DNA of 36,499 bases from an uncultured Candidatus Melainabacteria bacterium (GTDB lineage: Bacteria; Cyanobacteriota; Vampirovibrionia; Gastranaerophilales; Gastranaerophilaceae). The notes beneath the pieces were generated by a model that was not told where the DNA came from, did not search any database, and saw nothing but the letters and a program-made list of their open reading frames with translations. The stretch lies in contig CAKUXM010000014.1 of assembly GCA_934700335.1 (NCBI GenBank), positions 1 to 36,499 on the forward strand. Reading direction: 5' to 3'. Every line of letters begins with the position of its first letter. The stretch's first letter is position 1. Positions 1 to 8,321 of the stretch are shown in pieces. The translations under genes were made by a program, and so were the position numbers.

Positions 1-66
1 ATGAATATTATCGGCACATGTTCGGTTGAACTTTAGCTTGTCTTTACATTTCGTTACAATTATGCT

Positions 67-90
67 AAAAAAAAGAGTGCTTAGCACTCT
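67..90 (-). terminator. Intrinsic terminator of the permease operon
   Basis: A perfect 7-bp stem AGAGTGC / GCACTCT (74-80 and 84-90) with a TTA loop is followed on the minus strand by an uninterrupted eight-base A run on the given strand (67-74), which reads as a U tract. It sits 9 bases past the stop of the second permease, so it most likely ends the glyQ-permease-permease transcript. Confidence 0.88.
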
Positions 91-98
91 CAAAACTC

Positions 99-1667
99 CT
101 ATCGATTTACAATTTCCTCGATATTCTTTTCAATATCTCGGATTGTGGATTGTTTAAATCTTTCGTGGCGTTTTTTATTATAGCCATATAGAACATAAAT
201 CATAAAGCCTGCAAGTAACCACAATGGGAACAACAACGCAGATGTTGTTAAGGATTTTAATGAATAAATCATCAATGCCCCGCATGAAATTATACCCAAA
301 CAAGGAAATAACGGTGAAAATGGAACTTTGAATGGTCGTTTTCTATTTGGTTCGGTTTTTCTTAAAATAAGAACAGCAACACAAATAATAATAAATGAAG
401 TAAACGTTCCAAAATTACATAATTCTGCTGAAATGCTCAAGTCCATAAACAAGGCTCCAAAGATAACGACAAATGCACTTAACCAAGTTAAGAAAGCTGG
501 TATCCTAGTACGTCTATCAACCATTCTCCAACCTCTTGGCAAAAAGTTATCACGGCTCATTGCATATAAAATTCTTGTTGTACCTAATTGATAAATTAAA
601 AGAACAGAAGTAAGTCCACAAAGAGCAGCTAGTGAAATAAACCCCGCAAACCAATCTTGATGGATAAAGCTCATTGCATGAGCAAGTGGCGCTGATGTGT
701 CAATTGAATTTAAAGGGACAACACCAGTTAAGACAAGGGCTACCAAAACATATAAGATAGTACAAATAACCAATGTGCCTAAAATACCAATTGGTAAATC
801 TTTTTGAGGATTTTTAACTTCTTCTGCGGTAGTAGAAATTGCATCAAATCCAATATATGCAAAAAATATTAAAAAAGCTCCCATAAATACGCCTTCAAAA
901 CCGTTAGGAGCAAAAGGCGTCCAGTTTTCCGGCTTTACATAAAAAGCTCCAACTACAACAAAAGTTAAAATCATAAATATATTGATAGAAACCATAATAC
1001 TTGCGAATTTAGCTGATTCTTTAACTCCTTTTAGCAACATCCATGTAATTACAAACACAATGAATATTGCAGGCAAATTCATACATACAGGAATTTTATC
1101 GAAAATATATGGAATTTTATCATGTATATTCCAGCCATATTTTTCGCACATATGGGACATTGTAATATAATCTGTTCTCAGCCAAAGTGGGAAATTAACG
1201 ATCCATGAAGGAAGAACATGTGAAAAACCTTTTAGTAATTGAACACAATAACCGCACCAAGCACTTGCCACAGTAATATTACTAATCGCATATTCTAGCA
1301 TTAATATCCAACCAACCATCCAAGCCGCAAGTTCACCCATAGCAGCGTATGTATAGGTATATGCACTACCTGCTACAGGAATCATTGATGCAATTTCAGA
1401 ATAACAAAGTGCTGAAAATACACAAGGAATAGCTGCCAAAATCATTGACACACAGATAGCCGGCCCTGCACCTGTGCTTTCTGCTCCACCTTTTATTGCA
1501 ATCCCAATGATAGAAAAAATACCTGTTCCTACAACGGCTCCAATACCTAAAATAATTAAATCAAAAATACCTAATGTCTTTTTTAAATCAGTATTTTGAC
1601 TCAGTTGAATTAAATCATCAACTTTTCTTCGTCTTAGTGCATTGTGTAGAACATCTTTAATACTCAT
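99..1667 (-). CDS. APC-superfamily amino acid permease, CAT type (copy 2)
   Basis: Polytopic inner-membrane transporter of 522 residues. The N-terminal block GIGAVVGTGIF (about 41-51) is the conserved first-helix substrate/ion-binding signature of APC transporters. The later stretch FFAYIGFDAISTTAEE (about 268-283) is characteristic of the cationic amino acid transporter (CAT/YfnA-like) subgroup. About 12-14 hydrophobic segments are visible, and both ends are charged and cytosolic-like. It is clearly homologous along its whole length to the neighbouring upstream permease, so the pair arose by tandem duplication. Its ATG lies 11 bases inside the end of that gene, suggesting translational coupling. 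No good ribosome-binding site lies at the usual distance. Substrate cannot be assigned from sequence; a neutral or cationic amino acid with proton symport or exchange is the family expectation. Confidence 0.9.
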   Translation of the reverse strand: MSIKDVLHNALRRRKVDDLIQLSQNTDLKKTLGIFDLIILGIGAVVGTGIFSIIGIAIKGGAESTGAGPAICVSMILAAIPCVFSALCYSEIASMIPVAGSAYTYTYAAMGELAAWMVGWILMLEYAISNITVASAWCGYCVQLLKGFSHVLPSWIVNFPLWLRTDYITMSHMCEKYGWNIHDKIPYIFDKIPVCMNLPAIFIVFVITWMLLKGVKESAKFASIMVSINIFMILTFVVVGAFYVKPENWTPFAPNGFEGVFMGAFLIFFAYIGFDAISTTAEEVKNPQKDLPIGILGTLVICTILYVLVALVLTGVVPLNSIDTSAPLAHAMSFIHQDWFAGFISLAALCGLTSVLLIYQLGTTRILYAMSRDNFLPRGWRMVDRRTRIPAFLTWLSAFVVIFGALFMDLSISAELCNFGTFTSFIIICVAVLILRKTEPNRKRPFKVPFSPLFPCLGIISCGALMIYSLKSLTTSALLFPLWLLAGFMIYVLYGYNKKRHERFKQSTIRDIEKNIEEIVNR

Positions 1668-3261
1668 TGCGAACTTGTTCCTCTTTTATTGCCTGAGCTC
1701 TACGTTCCATTTCTTCAACGATTTTTTCACGTCTACGATTTTTCTTATATCCATAAAACGCATAAACTATAACGCCTAAAACCATTACAATTGGGAATAA
1801 AATTGCAGACATAATTGTCGCAGACGTAAATATAAAATATAACATTAAACCAGACAAGCAAAGAATGCCCAATAGTGGAAACCAAGGTGAAAATGGTACT
1901 TTAAATGGTCTTGGTCTATCCGGATCAACTTTTCTTAAAATCAATACAGCAACGCAAACAATAATAAATGATGTGAATGCTCCATAATTACAAAGTTCAG
2001 CGGCTGCGCTTAAATCCATTGTAAGAACGCCCAAGATTAAAACTGCAGATACAACGTAAGTTAAAACATTTGGAGTTCTTGTTTTTCTATTTAACTTTTT
2101 AAATATAGTCGGTAAAAAGTTATCACGACTCATAGCGTATAATATTCTTGTTGTAGCCATCAACATAACCAGTAAAACAGAAGTGAGACCAGCAAGAGAA
2201 CCTACAGAAATCAAACCCGCAACCCAGTCTTGATGAACCATATTCATAACATATACCATTGGTGCTTTTAAAAAGCCTGCAGGAATTGCTACACCACTTG
2301 TCGGGTGCATACCTGTTAGTACTAAGGCTACTGACACATAAACAATTGTTGTTACAAATAATGAACCTATAATACCGATTGGTAAATCTTTTTGAGGATT
2401 TTTACATTCTTCTGCTGTTGTTGCTAAAGCATCAAAGCCAATGTATGCAAAGAAAATAATAAATGCCCCGCTTAATATACCCTGAAAACCATTAGGTGCA
2501 AATGGAACCCAGTTTTCTGGTTTTACATAGAAAGCTCCTACTAATACGAATAAAGCAATTACTGCTAATTTAACAACAACCATAACTGTTGCCGTAATAG
2601 TTGAATCTTTTGTTCCACTTCTTAAAATCAAAGCAATAGTAACAATAATCAAGATTGCAGGTAAATTTATTGAAATCGGCAACCCAAAAATCGTTGGTAA
2701 TACGTTTTGTGCATTATCTCCTAATAATTTAATAGCAGAATTATAATCAGTAGTTAACCAAATTGGCATATTAGTTAAAATATTTGGTAAATGCCCCTCA
2801 AAACCTTTTAGAAATTGAACGAAGTAATTTGACCAAGCACAAGCAACACCAACTGAGCCGATACCATATTCTAGCATTAATACGCAACCAACCATCCATG
2901 CCATAAATTCTCCAAGTGTCGCAAATGTATAAACATAAGCCCCACCGGCAACTGGTAACATTGCAGCAAATTCGCAATAGCATAATGCAGAGAATACACA
3001 AGCAAATGCCGCAATAATCATTGAAACGACTAAAGCTGGACCTGCGCCTGTGTTTGGGGTTGCGGCTGCAATACCTACAACGGCAAAAATACCAGAACCA
3101 ATAAGAATACCAATACCTAAGACAATTAAATCAATAGCTGTCAAGGTCTTTTTTAAGCCGTTTCTTCTAGCTACCTTCATCATATCGTCTGGATTTTTTC
3201 TTTTAAATAATTTACTTAGAACTCTCGATAAAGGTTTATTATTTTCTTGGTTATTATCCAT
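1657..3261 (-). CDS. APC-superfamily amino acid permease, CAT type (copy 1)
   Basis: 534-residue integral membrane transporter. It has the APC first-helix signature GIGILIGSGIF (about 48-58) and the CAT-type block FFAYIGFDALATTAEE (about 279-294). The C-terminal part is typical of YfnA/CAT proteins (LRKVDPDRPRPFKVPFSP). The N-terminus is hydrophilic and basic, and the C-terminus ends in a charged tail. It starts with ATG 33 bases after glyQ, behind a purine-rich GAAAGAAGAAG that can serve as ribosome-binding site. No terminator is visible in that gap, so co-transcription with glyQ is likely. Copy 2 overlaps its 3' end. The two copies differ most in the extracellular loop around residues 170-200, which may reflect different substrates. 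Identity as an amino acid permease is secure; the substrate is not. Confidence 0.9.
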   Translation of the reverse strand: MDNNQENNKPLSRVLSKLFKRKNPDDMMKVARRNGLKKTLTAIDLIVLGIGILIGSGIFAVVGIAAATPNTGAGPALVVSMIIAAFACVFSALCYCEFAAMLPVAGGAYVYTFATLGEFMAWMVGCVLMLEYGIGSVGVACAWSNYFVQFLKGFEGHLPNILTNMPIWLTTDYNSAIKLLGDNAQNVLPTIFGLPISINLPAILIIVTIALILRSGTKDSTITATVMVVVKLAVIALFVLVGAFYVKPENWVPFAPNGFQGILSGAFIIFFAYIGFDALATTAEECKNPQKDLPIGIIGSLFVTTIVYVSVALVLTGMHPTSGVAIPAGFLKAPMVYVMNMVHQDWVAGLISVGSLAGLTSVLLVMLMATTRILYAMSRDNFLPTIFKKLNRKTRTPNVLTYVVSAVLILGVLTMDLSAAAELCNYGAFTSFIIVCVAVLILRKVDPDRPRPFKVPFSPWFPLLGILCLSGLMLYFIFTSATIMSAILFPIVMVLGVIVYAFYGYKKNRRREKIVEEMERRAQAIKEEQVRNEY

Positions 3262-3294
3262 CTTCTTCTTTCGGTTTAACTGTGTTTAATCTTC

Positions 3295-4161
3295 TTACTT
3301 ACAAAGAGGGAATCCCATTTTTTCTCTTTGTGCTACATATAATTTTGCGACTTTTGTTGCCATCGTTCTTATTCTACCAATGAATAAGTTTCTTTCGTCT
3401 TTACTGATAACGCCCCTTGCGTCTAGTAAATTAAAGGTATGAGAACATTTTAATACATAATCATACGCTGGCAAAACAAGTTCTGCATTAATACAATTAT
3501 CAACCTCATTTTGATATAAATCAAACATTTTATATAACGCATCAGCATTTGATACTTCAAAATTGTATTTAGACATTTCAACTTCGTTTTGTAAGAAGAT
3601 TTCACCGTATTTTACAGTATCATTCCATTGAATATCTTGGAAATGTTGAACATCTTGTAAGTACATTGCAATTCTTTCAACACCGTAAGTAAGTTCAAGT
3701 GCAACTGGTCTAACTTCTAAACCACCAACTTGTTGGAAGTATGTAAACTGAGTAATTTCCATACCGTCTAACCAAACTTCCCAACCTACTCCATTTGCAC
3801 CTAATGTTGGAGATTCCCAGTTGTCTTCGACAAATCTTACGTCGTGTTTTGTTAAATCAATACCAATAGCTTCTAAACTCTTTAAATATACGTCTTGTGC
3901 ATCTTCTGGTGATGGTTTTAAAATAACTTGAAATTGATAATAATGTCCTAATCTGTTAGGGTTTTCACCATATCTGGCATCTGTAGGTCTTCTACAAGGT
4001 TCAACCATCGCAGTATTCCAAGGTTCTGGACCTAATGCTCTTAAAAATGTTGCAGGGTTCATTGTTGATGCACCCTTTTCTATGTCATACGGTTGTTGAA
4101 TAATACAACCTTGTTCTGACCAATATTTTGATAAATTTAAAATCAAATCTTGAAAATTCAT
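3295..4161 (-). CDS. glyQ: Glycine--tRNA ligase alpha subunit
   Basis: Catalytic class II subunit of the bacterial-type heterotetrameric glycyl-tRNA synthetase, which charges tRNA-Gly in the cytosol together with the beta subunit (GlyS). The sequence is instantly recognisable: FQDLILNLSKYWSEQGC at the start, then GPEPWNTAMVEPCRRPTD, RYGENPNRLGHYYQFQV and TYFQQVGGLE. I place the start at the ATG at 4161 (288 residues, normal family length). It has AGGA a few bases upstream. A TTG four codons further upstream is in frame but lies within the ribosome-binding region. It has its own near-consensus promoter and probably leads the two-permease operon. The glyS gene, usually adjacent, is not in the window. 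Confidence 0.96.
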   Translation of the reverse strand: MNFQDLILNLSKYWSEQGCIIQQPYDIEKGASTMNPATFLRALGPEPWNTAMVEPCRRPTDARYGENPNRLGHYYQFQVILKPSPEDAQDVYLKSLEAIGIDLTKHDVRFVEDNWESPTLGANGVGWEVWLDGMEITQFTYFQQVGGLEVRPVALELTYGVERIAMYLQDVQHFQDIQWNDTVKYGEIFLQNEVEMSKYNFEVSNADALYKMFDLYQNEVDNCINAELVLPAYDYVLKCSHTFNLLDARGVISKDERNLFIGRIRTMATKVAKLYVAQREKMGFPLCK

Positions 4162-4195
4162 AAATCCTACCAACTAATGTAAATCAATTAAGTCT

Positions 4196-4224
4196 ATTAT
4201 ATATGTAACATTTTTAATTTGCAA
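4196..4224 (-). promoter_or_regulatory. Sigma-70-type promoter of glyQ
   Basis: Read on the minus strand: a -35 box TTGCAA (4219-4224), a 17-base spacer, and a perfect -10 box TATAAT (4196-4201). Predicted transcription start is near 4189, leaving a leader of roughly 28 bases. No T-box-like leader could fit in so short a region. Confidence 0.75.
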
Positions 4225-4250
4225 TAAATTAAGCCTAAATATTAACTTAT

Positions 4251-4278
4251 TTGACATGTTCTATTTAAGAATTATATT
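4251..4278 (+). promoter_or_regulatory. Sigma-70-type promoter of the kinase-DUF475-GT2 operon
   Basis: A perfect -35 box TTGACA (4251-4256) is followed after 16 bases by TATATT (4273-4278); TATTAT at 4275-4280 with an 18-base spacer is an alternative -10. The leader is very short and contains a strong ribosome-binding site, GGAGGGG (4287-4293). This promoter diverges from that of glyQ within 122 bases. Confidence 0.75.
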
Positions 4279-4295
4279 ATAACTTCGGAGGGGTT

Positions 4296-4817
4296 ATGGC
4301 TGATAAAATTATTATATTTTCGGGTAAACAGTATTCCGGTAAAGATACTTTGGCTAAAATTATGCTAAGTAAAATGCCTTCATTTCACAGATGTGCAATG
4401 GGAGATATTATTAAATTAGAATATGGTAAAAGCCATAATTTAACATACGAAGAAATTGAGAAAAACAAACCTTTATATAGACAAGGTTTAATTGATTTGG
4501 GCAATTGGGGACGTTCTCAACATCAGGATTACTGGTTACAAAAGATTATTGAGCAAGACGGAAATATTATGGTAACTGACGTTAGAGTTCCTCACGAATA
4601 CGAAGTTTTCAAAAATGCTGGAGCTATAACAATTCGTATTGAGTGTCCTCGTGAAATTAGAGAAAAAAGAGGAACTCTCATTGGTGAAAACGATATCACA
4701 GAGATTGGTTTAGACGATATAAAAGACTGGGATTTTGTAGTAAATAACGACTCGGATTTAGAAAATTTAAACCAAAAAGCAGACGAAATTATTAACGAGA
4801 TTAAGGATACACTATGA
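4296..4817 (+). CDS. P-loop nucleotide/phosphate kinase resembling phosphomevalonate kinase (PF04275-like)
   Basis: 173-residue soluble P-loop kinase. The Walker A loop GKQYSGKDT is at residues 10-18, and a second conserved motif VTDVRVPHEY (about 93-102) corresponds to the D-x-R segment of this kinase class. Layout and local sequence (FSGKxxSGKD near the start, ITEIGLDDIKDWDFVV near the end) resemble animal phosphomevalonate kinase and the related deoxynucleoside monophosphate kinases. The same window encodes ispE of the MEP pathway, so a role in mevalonate metabolism is unlikely. A (deoxy)nucleoside monophosphate kinase or other small phospho-acceptor kinase is more plausible. It has a strong promoter and ribosome-binding site and overlaps the next gene by 4 bases (ATGA). 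Confidence 0.75.
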   Translation: MADKIIIFSGKQYSGKDTLAKIMLSKMPSFHRCAMGDIIKLEYGKSHNLTYEEIEKNKPLYRQGLIDLGNWGRSQHQDYWLQKIIEQDGNIMVTDVRVPHEYEVFKNAGAITIRIECPREIREKRGTLIGENDITEIGLDDIKDWDFVVNNDSDLENLNQKADEIINEIKDTL

Positions 4818-5857
4818 AACATATTTTAGATTCACTTGTTATATCTATAATTGGTTTAGCATTAGCGTGGTTCTGGGGTGAACATGTTTTACAAGGAAGC
4901 GGTTTCCATTGCGTATTTATCGCATTCATCTTATCTATTTTAGAAGTTAGTTTATCTTTTGATAATGCCGTTATCAATGCAACAAAATTAGAAAAAATGT
5001 CTCCAAAATGGCAACACCGTTTCTTGACTTGGGGGATTTTAATTGCTGTCTTTGGTATGAGATTATTATTTCCAATAGCTGTAGTTTCAATTTTTGCAAG
5101 ACTTTCATGCCTTAAAGTCCTTGATATGGCATTGAATAATGCTTCTCAATACGCACATTATTTAAGTATCACTCACGCACCAATCGTTGCTTTTGGTGGA
5201 AGTTTCTTATTGATGTTGTTTTTAAACTTTTTCTTTAACGAAAAAAAAGAAGTTCATTGGATAAAGTTTATTGAAGAAAAGCTTTGTCATTGTGCTAAAG
5301 TCAAAGGATTTGAAGGCGTAATAACATTGCTTGTATTGGTTTTAACAAGTAGTTTTGTTGCTCAAGCTCAACAAAATGAAGTTTTGATTTCAGGTATCTT
5401 TGGTGTAATAACTTATTTATTAATTGATGGAATTTCGCAAGCTCTTGAAAAACACGAAGAAGAAAGAGCAAAAATTATTGCTAATTGTGCAAAAAGCACA
5501 GGTTTTGTTAGCTTTTTATATTTAGAACTTATAGATGCATCATTTTCTCTTGACGGTGTTTTAGGCGCATTCGCACTCAGCTCTGATATTTTAATCATTA
5601 CAATAGGACTTTCAATAGGAGCATTCTTTGTTCGTTCATTGACAGTAATGCTTGTTGAAAAGAAAACTCTTACGCAATATCTATATCTTGAAAGTGGCGC
5701 ACATTGGGCAATTGGCGCACTGGCAATAATTATGTTCATCTCTACATTTCACGAAGTCTCTGAATACATAACAGGCGGTATTGGCTTAGGGTTTATTATT
5801 TTAGCCTTTATTAGTTCTGTTTTGCATAATAAAAAACAGGCTAAAAATAATGGATAA
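4814..5857 (+). CDS. DUF475 (TerC-like) integral membrane protein
   Basis: 347 residues with about nine hydrophobic segments. The signature ILEVSLSFDNAVI (about 42-54) is the acidic membrane motif shared by the DUF475 and TerC families. A second half-motif, LIDASFSLDGVLGAF (about 234-248), occurs in the later half, consistent with an internal duplication. TerC-type proteins are implicated in metal-ion (notably manganese) efflux and loading of exported enzymes; the exact substrate of DUF475 members is unknown. The start ATG overlaps the kinase stop (ATGA), and the 3' end overlaps the following glycosyltransferase by 8 bases, so all three are translationally coupled. If this protein exports Mn2+, the downstream GT2 would be a plausible metal-using neighbour, but that is inference. 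Confidence 0.85.
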   Translation: MKHILDSLVISIIGLALAWFWGEHVLQGSGFHCVFIAFILSILEVSLSFDNAVINATKLEKMSPKWQHRFLTWGILIAVFGMRLLFPIAVVSIFARLSCLKVLDMALNNASQYAHYLSITHAPIVAFGGSFLLMLFLNFFFNEKKEVHWIKFIEEKLCHCAKVKGFEGVITLLVLVLTSSFVAQAQQNEVLISGIFGVITYLLIDGISQALEKHEEERAKIIANCAKSTGFVSFLYLELIDASFSLDGVLGAFALSSDILIITIGLSIGAFFVRSLTVMLVEKKTLTQYLYLESGAHWAIGALAIIMFISTFHEVSEYITGGIGLGFIILAFISSVLHNKKQAKNNG

Positions 5858-6692
5858 AGTATCTTTTGTCGTTACTTCTTATAATTACGAACAATTTATA
5901 GAAGAAACTCTTAATTCTATTAAAAATCAGTCGTTTCATGATTTTGAAATTATTGTGGTTGACGACTTTTCAACAGATAATTCGGTAAAAAGAATAAACA
6001 CTTTCATTAACAAGAATCCTAATTTAGAAGTTAAATTAATTATTCACGATAAAAATCAAGGTCAACTAAAAGCTTCTTTAACAGGGCTTTCTGTTGCAAC
6101 TGGGGATTTTGTTTGCTTTGTTGATTCTGATGATGTTTTAGAAATTGATTATACTAAAAAATTATTGGAAGCTCATATAAAAACAGATGTCGGATTTGTT
6201 TCGTGTAATTGCACAGAAATTGACGAATTTGGCAATATAAAAAACAAAAAAAAACAAAACTGTAAGATAAAGAAATTAAATCTTTTAACTTCACCATTTG
6301 GTGGGTGGTATTGGTCTCCAATGTCATCGGCTATGTTTAGAAAATCAAGTTTAGAAGTAGTCAAAGATTACAACAACACAGATGATTGGCGAATTTGCCC
6401 TGATAAATTTTTATTTAACTTTGTTCATTTAACTAATTGTTCAGCAATTTTGGACGAAAATCTTGTAAAAAAACGAGTTCACTCTAACAATGCAGGTAAA
6501 TTTAACAGAACTAAATTAAATTTTAAAAACAATAGAAAAATTAGAAAATGCACATTAGATTTTATAAAAAAGCATAATTGCAAAAACAAACTAAAATACA
6601 CTATAATCATCTATTTATCATATTTTTACATTCCAATTCAAGTATTAAAATATGTAAAAAAATCTATTTTATCTAAATTTCAGTATAATTAA
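5850..6692 (+). CDS. GT2-family glycosyltransferase
   Basis: 280-residue GT-A fold glycosyltransferase. The N-terminal nucleotide-sugar-binding strand SFVVTSYNYEQFIEETLNS (about 5-23), the acidic segment IIVVDDFSTD (about 34-43) and the metal-binding D-S-D at 92-94 (CFVDSDDV) are all typical of family 2. The last 60 residues are lysine/asparagine rich with one hydrophobic stretch (YTIIIYLSYFYIPI), probably a peripheral membrane contact. The start ATG lies 8 bases inside the DUF475 gene. Probable role: surface polysaccharide or glycolipid assembly at the inner membrane; donor and acceptor cannot be inferred. The 3' half is noticeably more AT-rich than neighbouring genes. Confidence 0.85.
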   Translation: MDKVSFVVTSYNYEQFIEETLNSIKNQSFHDFEIIVVDDFSTDNSVKRINTFINKNPNLEVKLIIHDKNQGQLKASLTGLSVATGDFVCFVDSDDVLEIDYTKKLLEAHIKTDVGFVSCNCTEIDEFGNIKNKKKQNCKIKKLNLLTSPFGGWYWSPMSSAMFRKSSLEVVKDYNNTDDWRICPDKFLFNFVHLTNCSAILDENLVKKRVHSNNAGKFNRTKLNFKNNRKIRKCTLDFIKKHNCKNKLKYTIIIYLSYFYIPIQVLKYVKKSILSKFQYN

Positions 6693-6733
6693 TTGTTTTA
6701 TATACATTATATAAAACGAGAGGATAGATTGTC

Positions 6734-6907
6734 ATGGATAAGTATGAAAAACTTCAAGAAGAAATTCAAGCAAAGAAAGATGCAGATTATAATGCCTTGA
6801 TTTTGGACGTAAAAAAAATTAGTAATTGTATTGAAAAGATAATTTCAATGGCACTAAATTCATCAAGCGCAAAAATGGAAAGAGATTTACATATTCAATC
6901 TTTTTAA
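6734..6907 (+). CDS. Small hypothetical protein (57 aa), helical
   Basis: A short open frame reading MDKYEKLQEEIQAKKDADYN at the start and ending ERDLHIQSF. It has a ribosome-binding site GAGAGGA (6718-6724) 9 bases before the ATG and is followed 33 bases later by a strong terminator. The first two thirds are charged and heptad-like, suggesting an amphipathic helix or short coiled coil; one cysteine is present. I do not recognise the family. The signals at both ends and the lack of competing frames make it likely to be real. It sits 41 bases after the GT2 gene and may belong to that transcript. Confidence 0.6.
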   Translation: MDKYEKLQEEIQAKKDADYNALILDVKKISNCIEKIISMALNSSSAKMERDLHIQSF

Positions 6908-6935
6908 TTAGTTCTAAAATATACATTTACAAATT

Positions 6936-6965
6936 AAAAAGCCTCGAATTATTTCGAGGCTTTTT
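6936..6965. terminator. Bidirectional intrinsic terminator
   Basis: Perfect 8-bp stem GCCTCGAA (6941-6948) / TTCGAGGC (6953-6960) with a TTAT loop, flanked by AAAAA on the left and TTTTT on the right, so it can act on both strands. It separates the plus-strand small gene from the minus-strand glycine-zipper gene. Confidence 0.92.
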
Positions 6966-6983
6966 CTTATTAAAACTTTTTGA

Positions 6984-8246
6984 TTAGTATCTTAAACCAA
7001 CTGATTGAGCCATCAAGTCATTTTGTTTTGAAAAGCTTGGAGTTGCGTTTAACCCTGCTGTATAAGCTAAGAATGGGTTTGTTGTTGTTTGAATTTGTCT
7101 TTGTTGAGTTGTAGTACCCACAGAACCTCTTCGTTGAGATAAATTTGACAAACTTTGGAAAGCAACTTTTGCATCATCAGAGCCGGTTCCTTCAGTTTCC
7201 AATCTTTCAGCTGCAGCTCCAGCAACTTGATTTAAAACAGTGCTATCAGTTTGTGCTGCTTGCGCTAATTGTTGAGCTTGTCTTTCTTGAGCAAGAACTA
7301 ATTCATCTTTACCAACAATTTTTTCAGCACCTTTCTTAGCAAGACGGCTACCTATTGAACCACCAATTAATGAACATAGAGAACCGATTGCGCCACCTAC
7401 AACTGCACCAACTGCTGTACCTGCGCCAGGGATAACAGAACCAATTAAAGCACCTATTTTAGTACCTAAGGCTGCACCGGCTACCCAGCCACCTACTGAA
7501 GCGACTGTTTTAACAGTGGATTTACCAAGTTGTTTAACACCTGATTTTGCGCCTAATTGTTTGAATGTTGGAATTACGTTAGAAACAACTTCAAAACCGC
7601 CTTCCATGATTAACATTGCTGTACCACCGTTAGCTTTGAATGCGTTCAAGCATTTACCAAAAGATGGAGATTTAACAGCTAAAGCGTTAAGACCTTTATT
7701 TAATTTTGTAATACCTAATACGTTTGAAATTTTTGAACCAACACCAGTTGCAGCAGCAGATTTTTCTAAATAACCTGCTTGATTTGCTTGTGCAAATAAT
7801 TTATGAGCATTGTTGATTGCTTCTTTAGAGCCAGATTTAAGAGCTTCTTGAGCTGCTGTTCTAGCAGAATTATATAAATCGATTGTACCTTTTGAATATA
7901 CAGTTGCTTCAGCCAATTTTTCAGCAGTTGGAATTGCTTTTAACAAACTTGCACCTGCGTTAGAAGCAAGAACACCACCGAAACCAGAAGCTTGTCTGAT
8001 TGCTGCATAATTTGTACCATTGGCTAAGGCTTGAAAACCACCTTTAAGGTCTTTTCTGTTGTTCCATAGCCAAGAACCACCTTGCAATGCCATATTAGAA
8101 GTAGAACTTGTTAATACTTCAGACAAACCCAAATTAGTAGTGTTTGTAAGAGCAACACCAGTAGCATATTTTGCTAAATTTTCTATATCTTTTGCTGAAT
8201 ATCTAATGCCGCCATTAAAGCTAACATTGTTGTTACTGTATACCAT
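6984..8246 (-). CDS. Unknown protein with glycine-zipper domain and N-terminal NVSF motif
   Basis: 420 residues from the ATG at 8246, which has GAGG 6 bases upstream; an in-frame ATG at 8273 lacks such a site. No classical signal peptide. The N-terminus contains NNVSFNGG (6-13). Residues about 251-300 form a long glycine zipper (repeats such as GALIGSVIPGAGTAVGAVVGG), the type of segment that packs helices in membranes or pores. Before it comes a small-residue-rich helical region. After it comes a glutamine-rich helical segment (QERQAQQLAQAAQ) and a low-complexity Q/T tail. I do not recognise a named family. It could be a membrane-inserting or surface/secreted protein. It stands alone behind the sugar-phosphate mutase gene and ends at a strong terminator. 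Confidence 0.75.
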   Translation of the reverse strand: MVYSNNNVSFNGGIRYSAKDIENLAKYATGVALTNTTNLGLSEVLTSSTSNMALQGGSWLWNNRKDLKGGFQALANGTNYAAIRQASGFGGVLASNAGASLLKAIPTAEKLAEATVYSKGTIDLYNSARTAAQEALKSGSKEAINNAHKLFAQANQAGYLEKSAAATGVGSKISNVLGITKLNKGLNALAVKSPSFGKCLNAFKANGGTAMLIMEGGFEVVSNVIPTFKQLGAKSGVKQLGKSTVKTVASVGGWVAGAALGTKIGALIGSVIPGAGTAVGAVVGGAIGSLCSLIGGSIGSRLAKKGAEKIVGKDELVLAQERQAQQLAQAAQTDSTVLNQVAGAAAERLETEGTGSDDAKVAFQSLSNLSQRRGSVGTTTQQRQIQTTTNPFLAYTAGLNATPSFSKQNDLMAQSVGLRY

Positions 8247-8321
8247 GTTTTCCTCGTTTAATATCCTGTACATATATAAACGTGAAAAATATGGAATTAT
8301 TGCCTTTTTTTAATAGAAATA

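Noticed and set aside
1..36. Short frame MNIIGTCSVEL at the left edge
   Set aside because: Eleven codons with no visible start signals because the window begins at its first base; nothing supports it.
5413..5739. 108-residue antisense frame
   Set aside because: It is a shadow of the DUF475 membrane protein gene.
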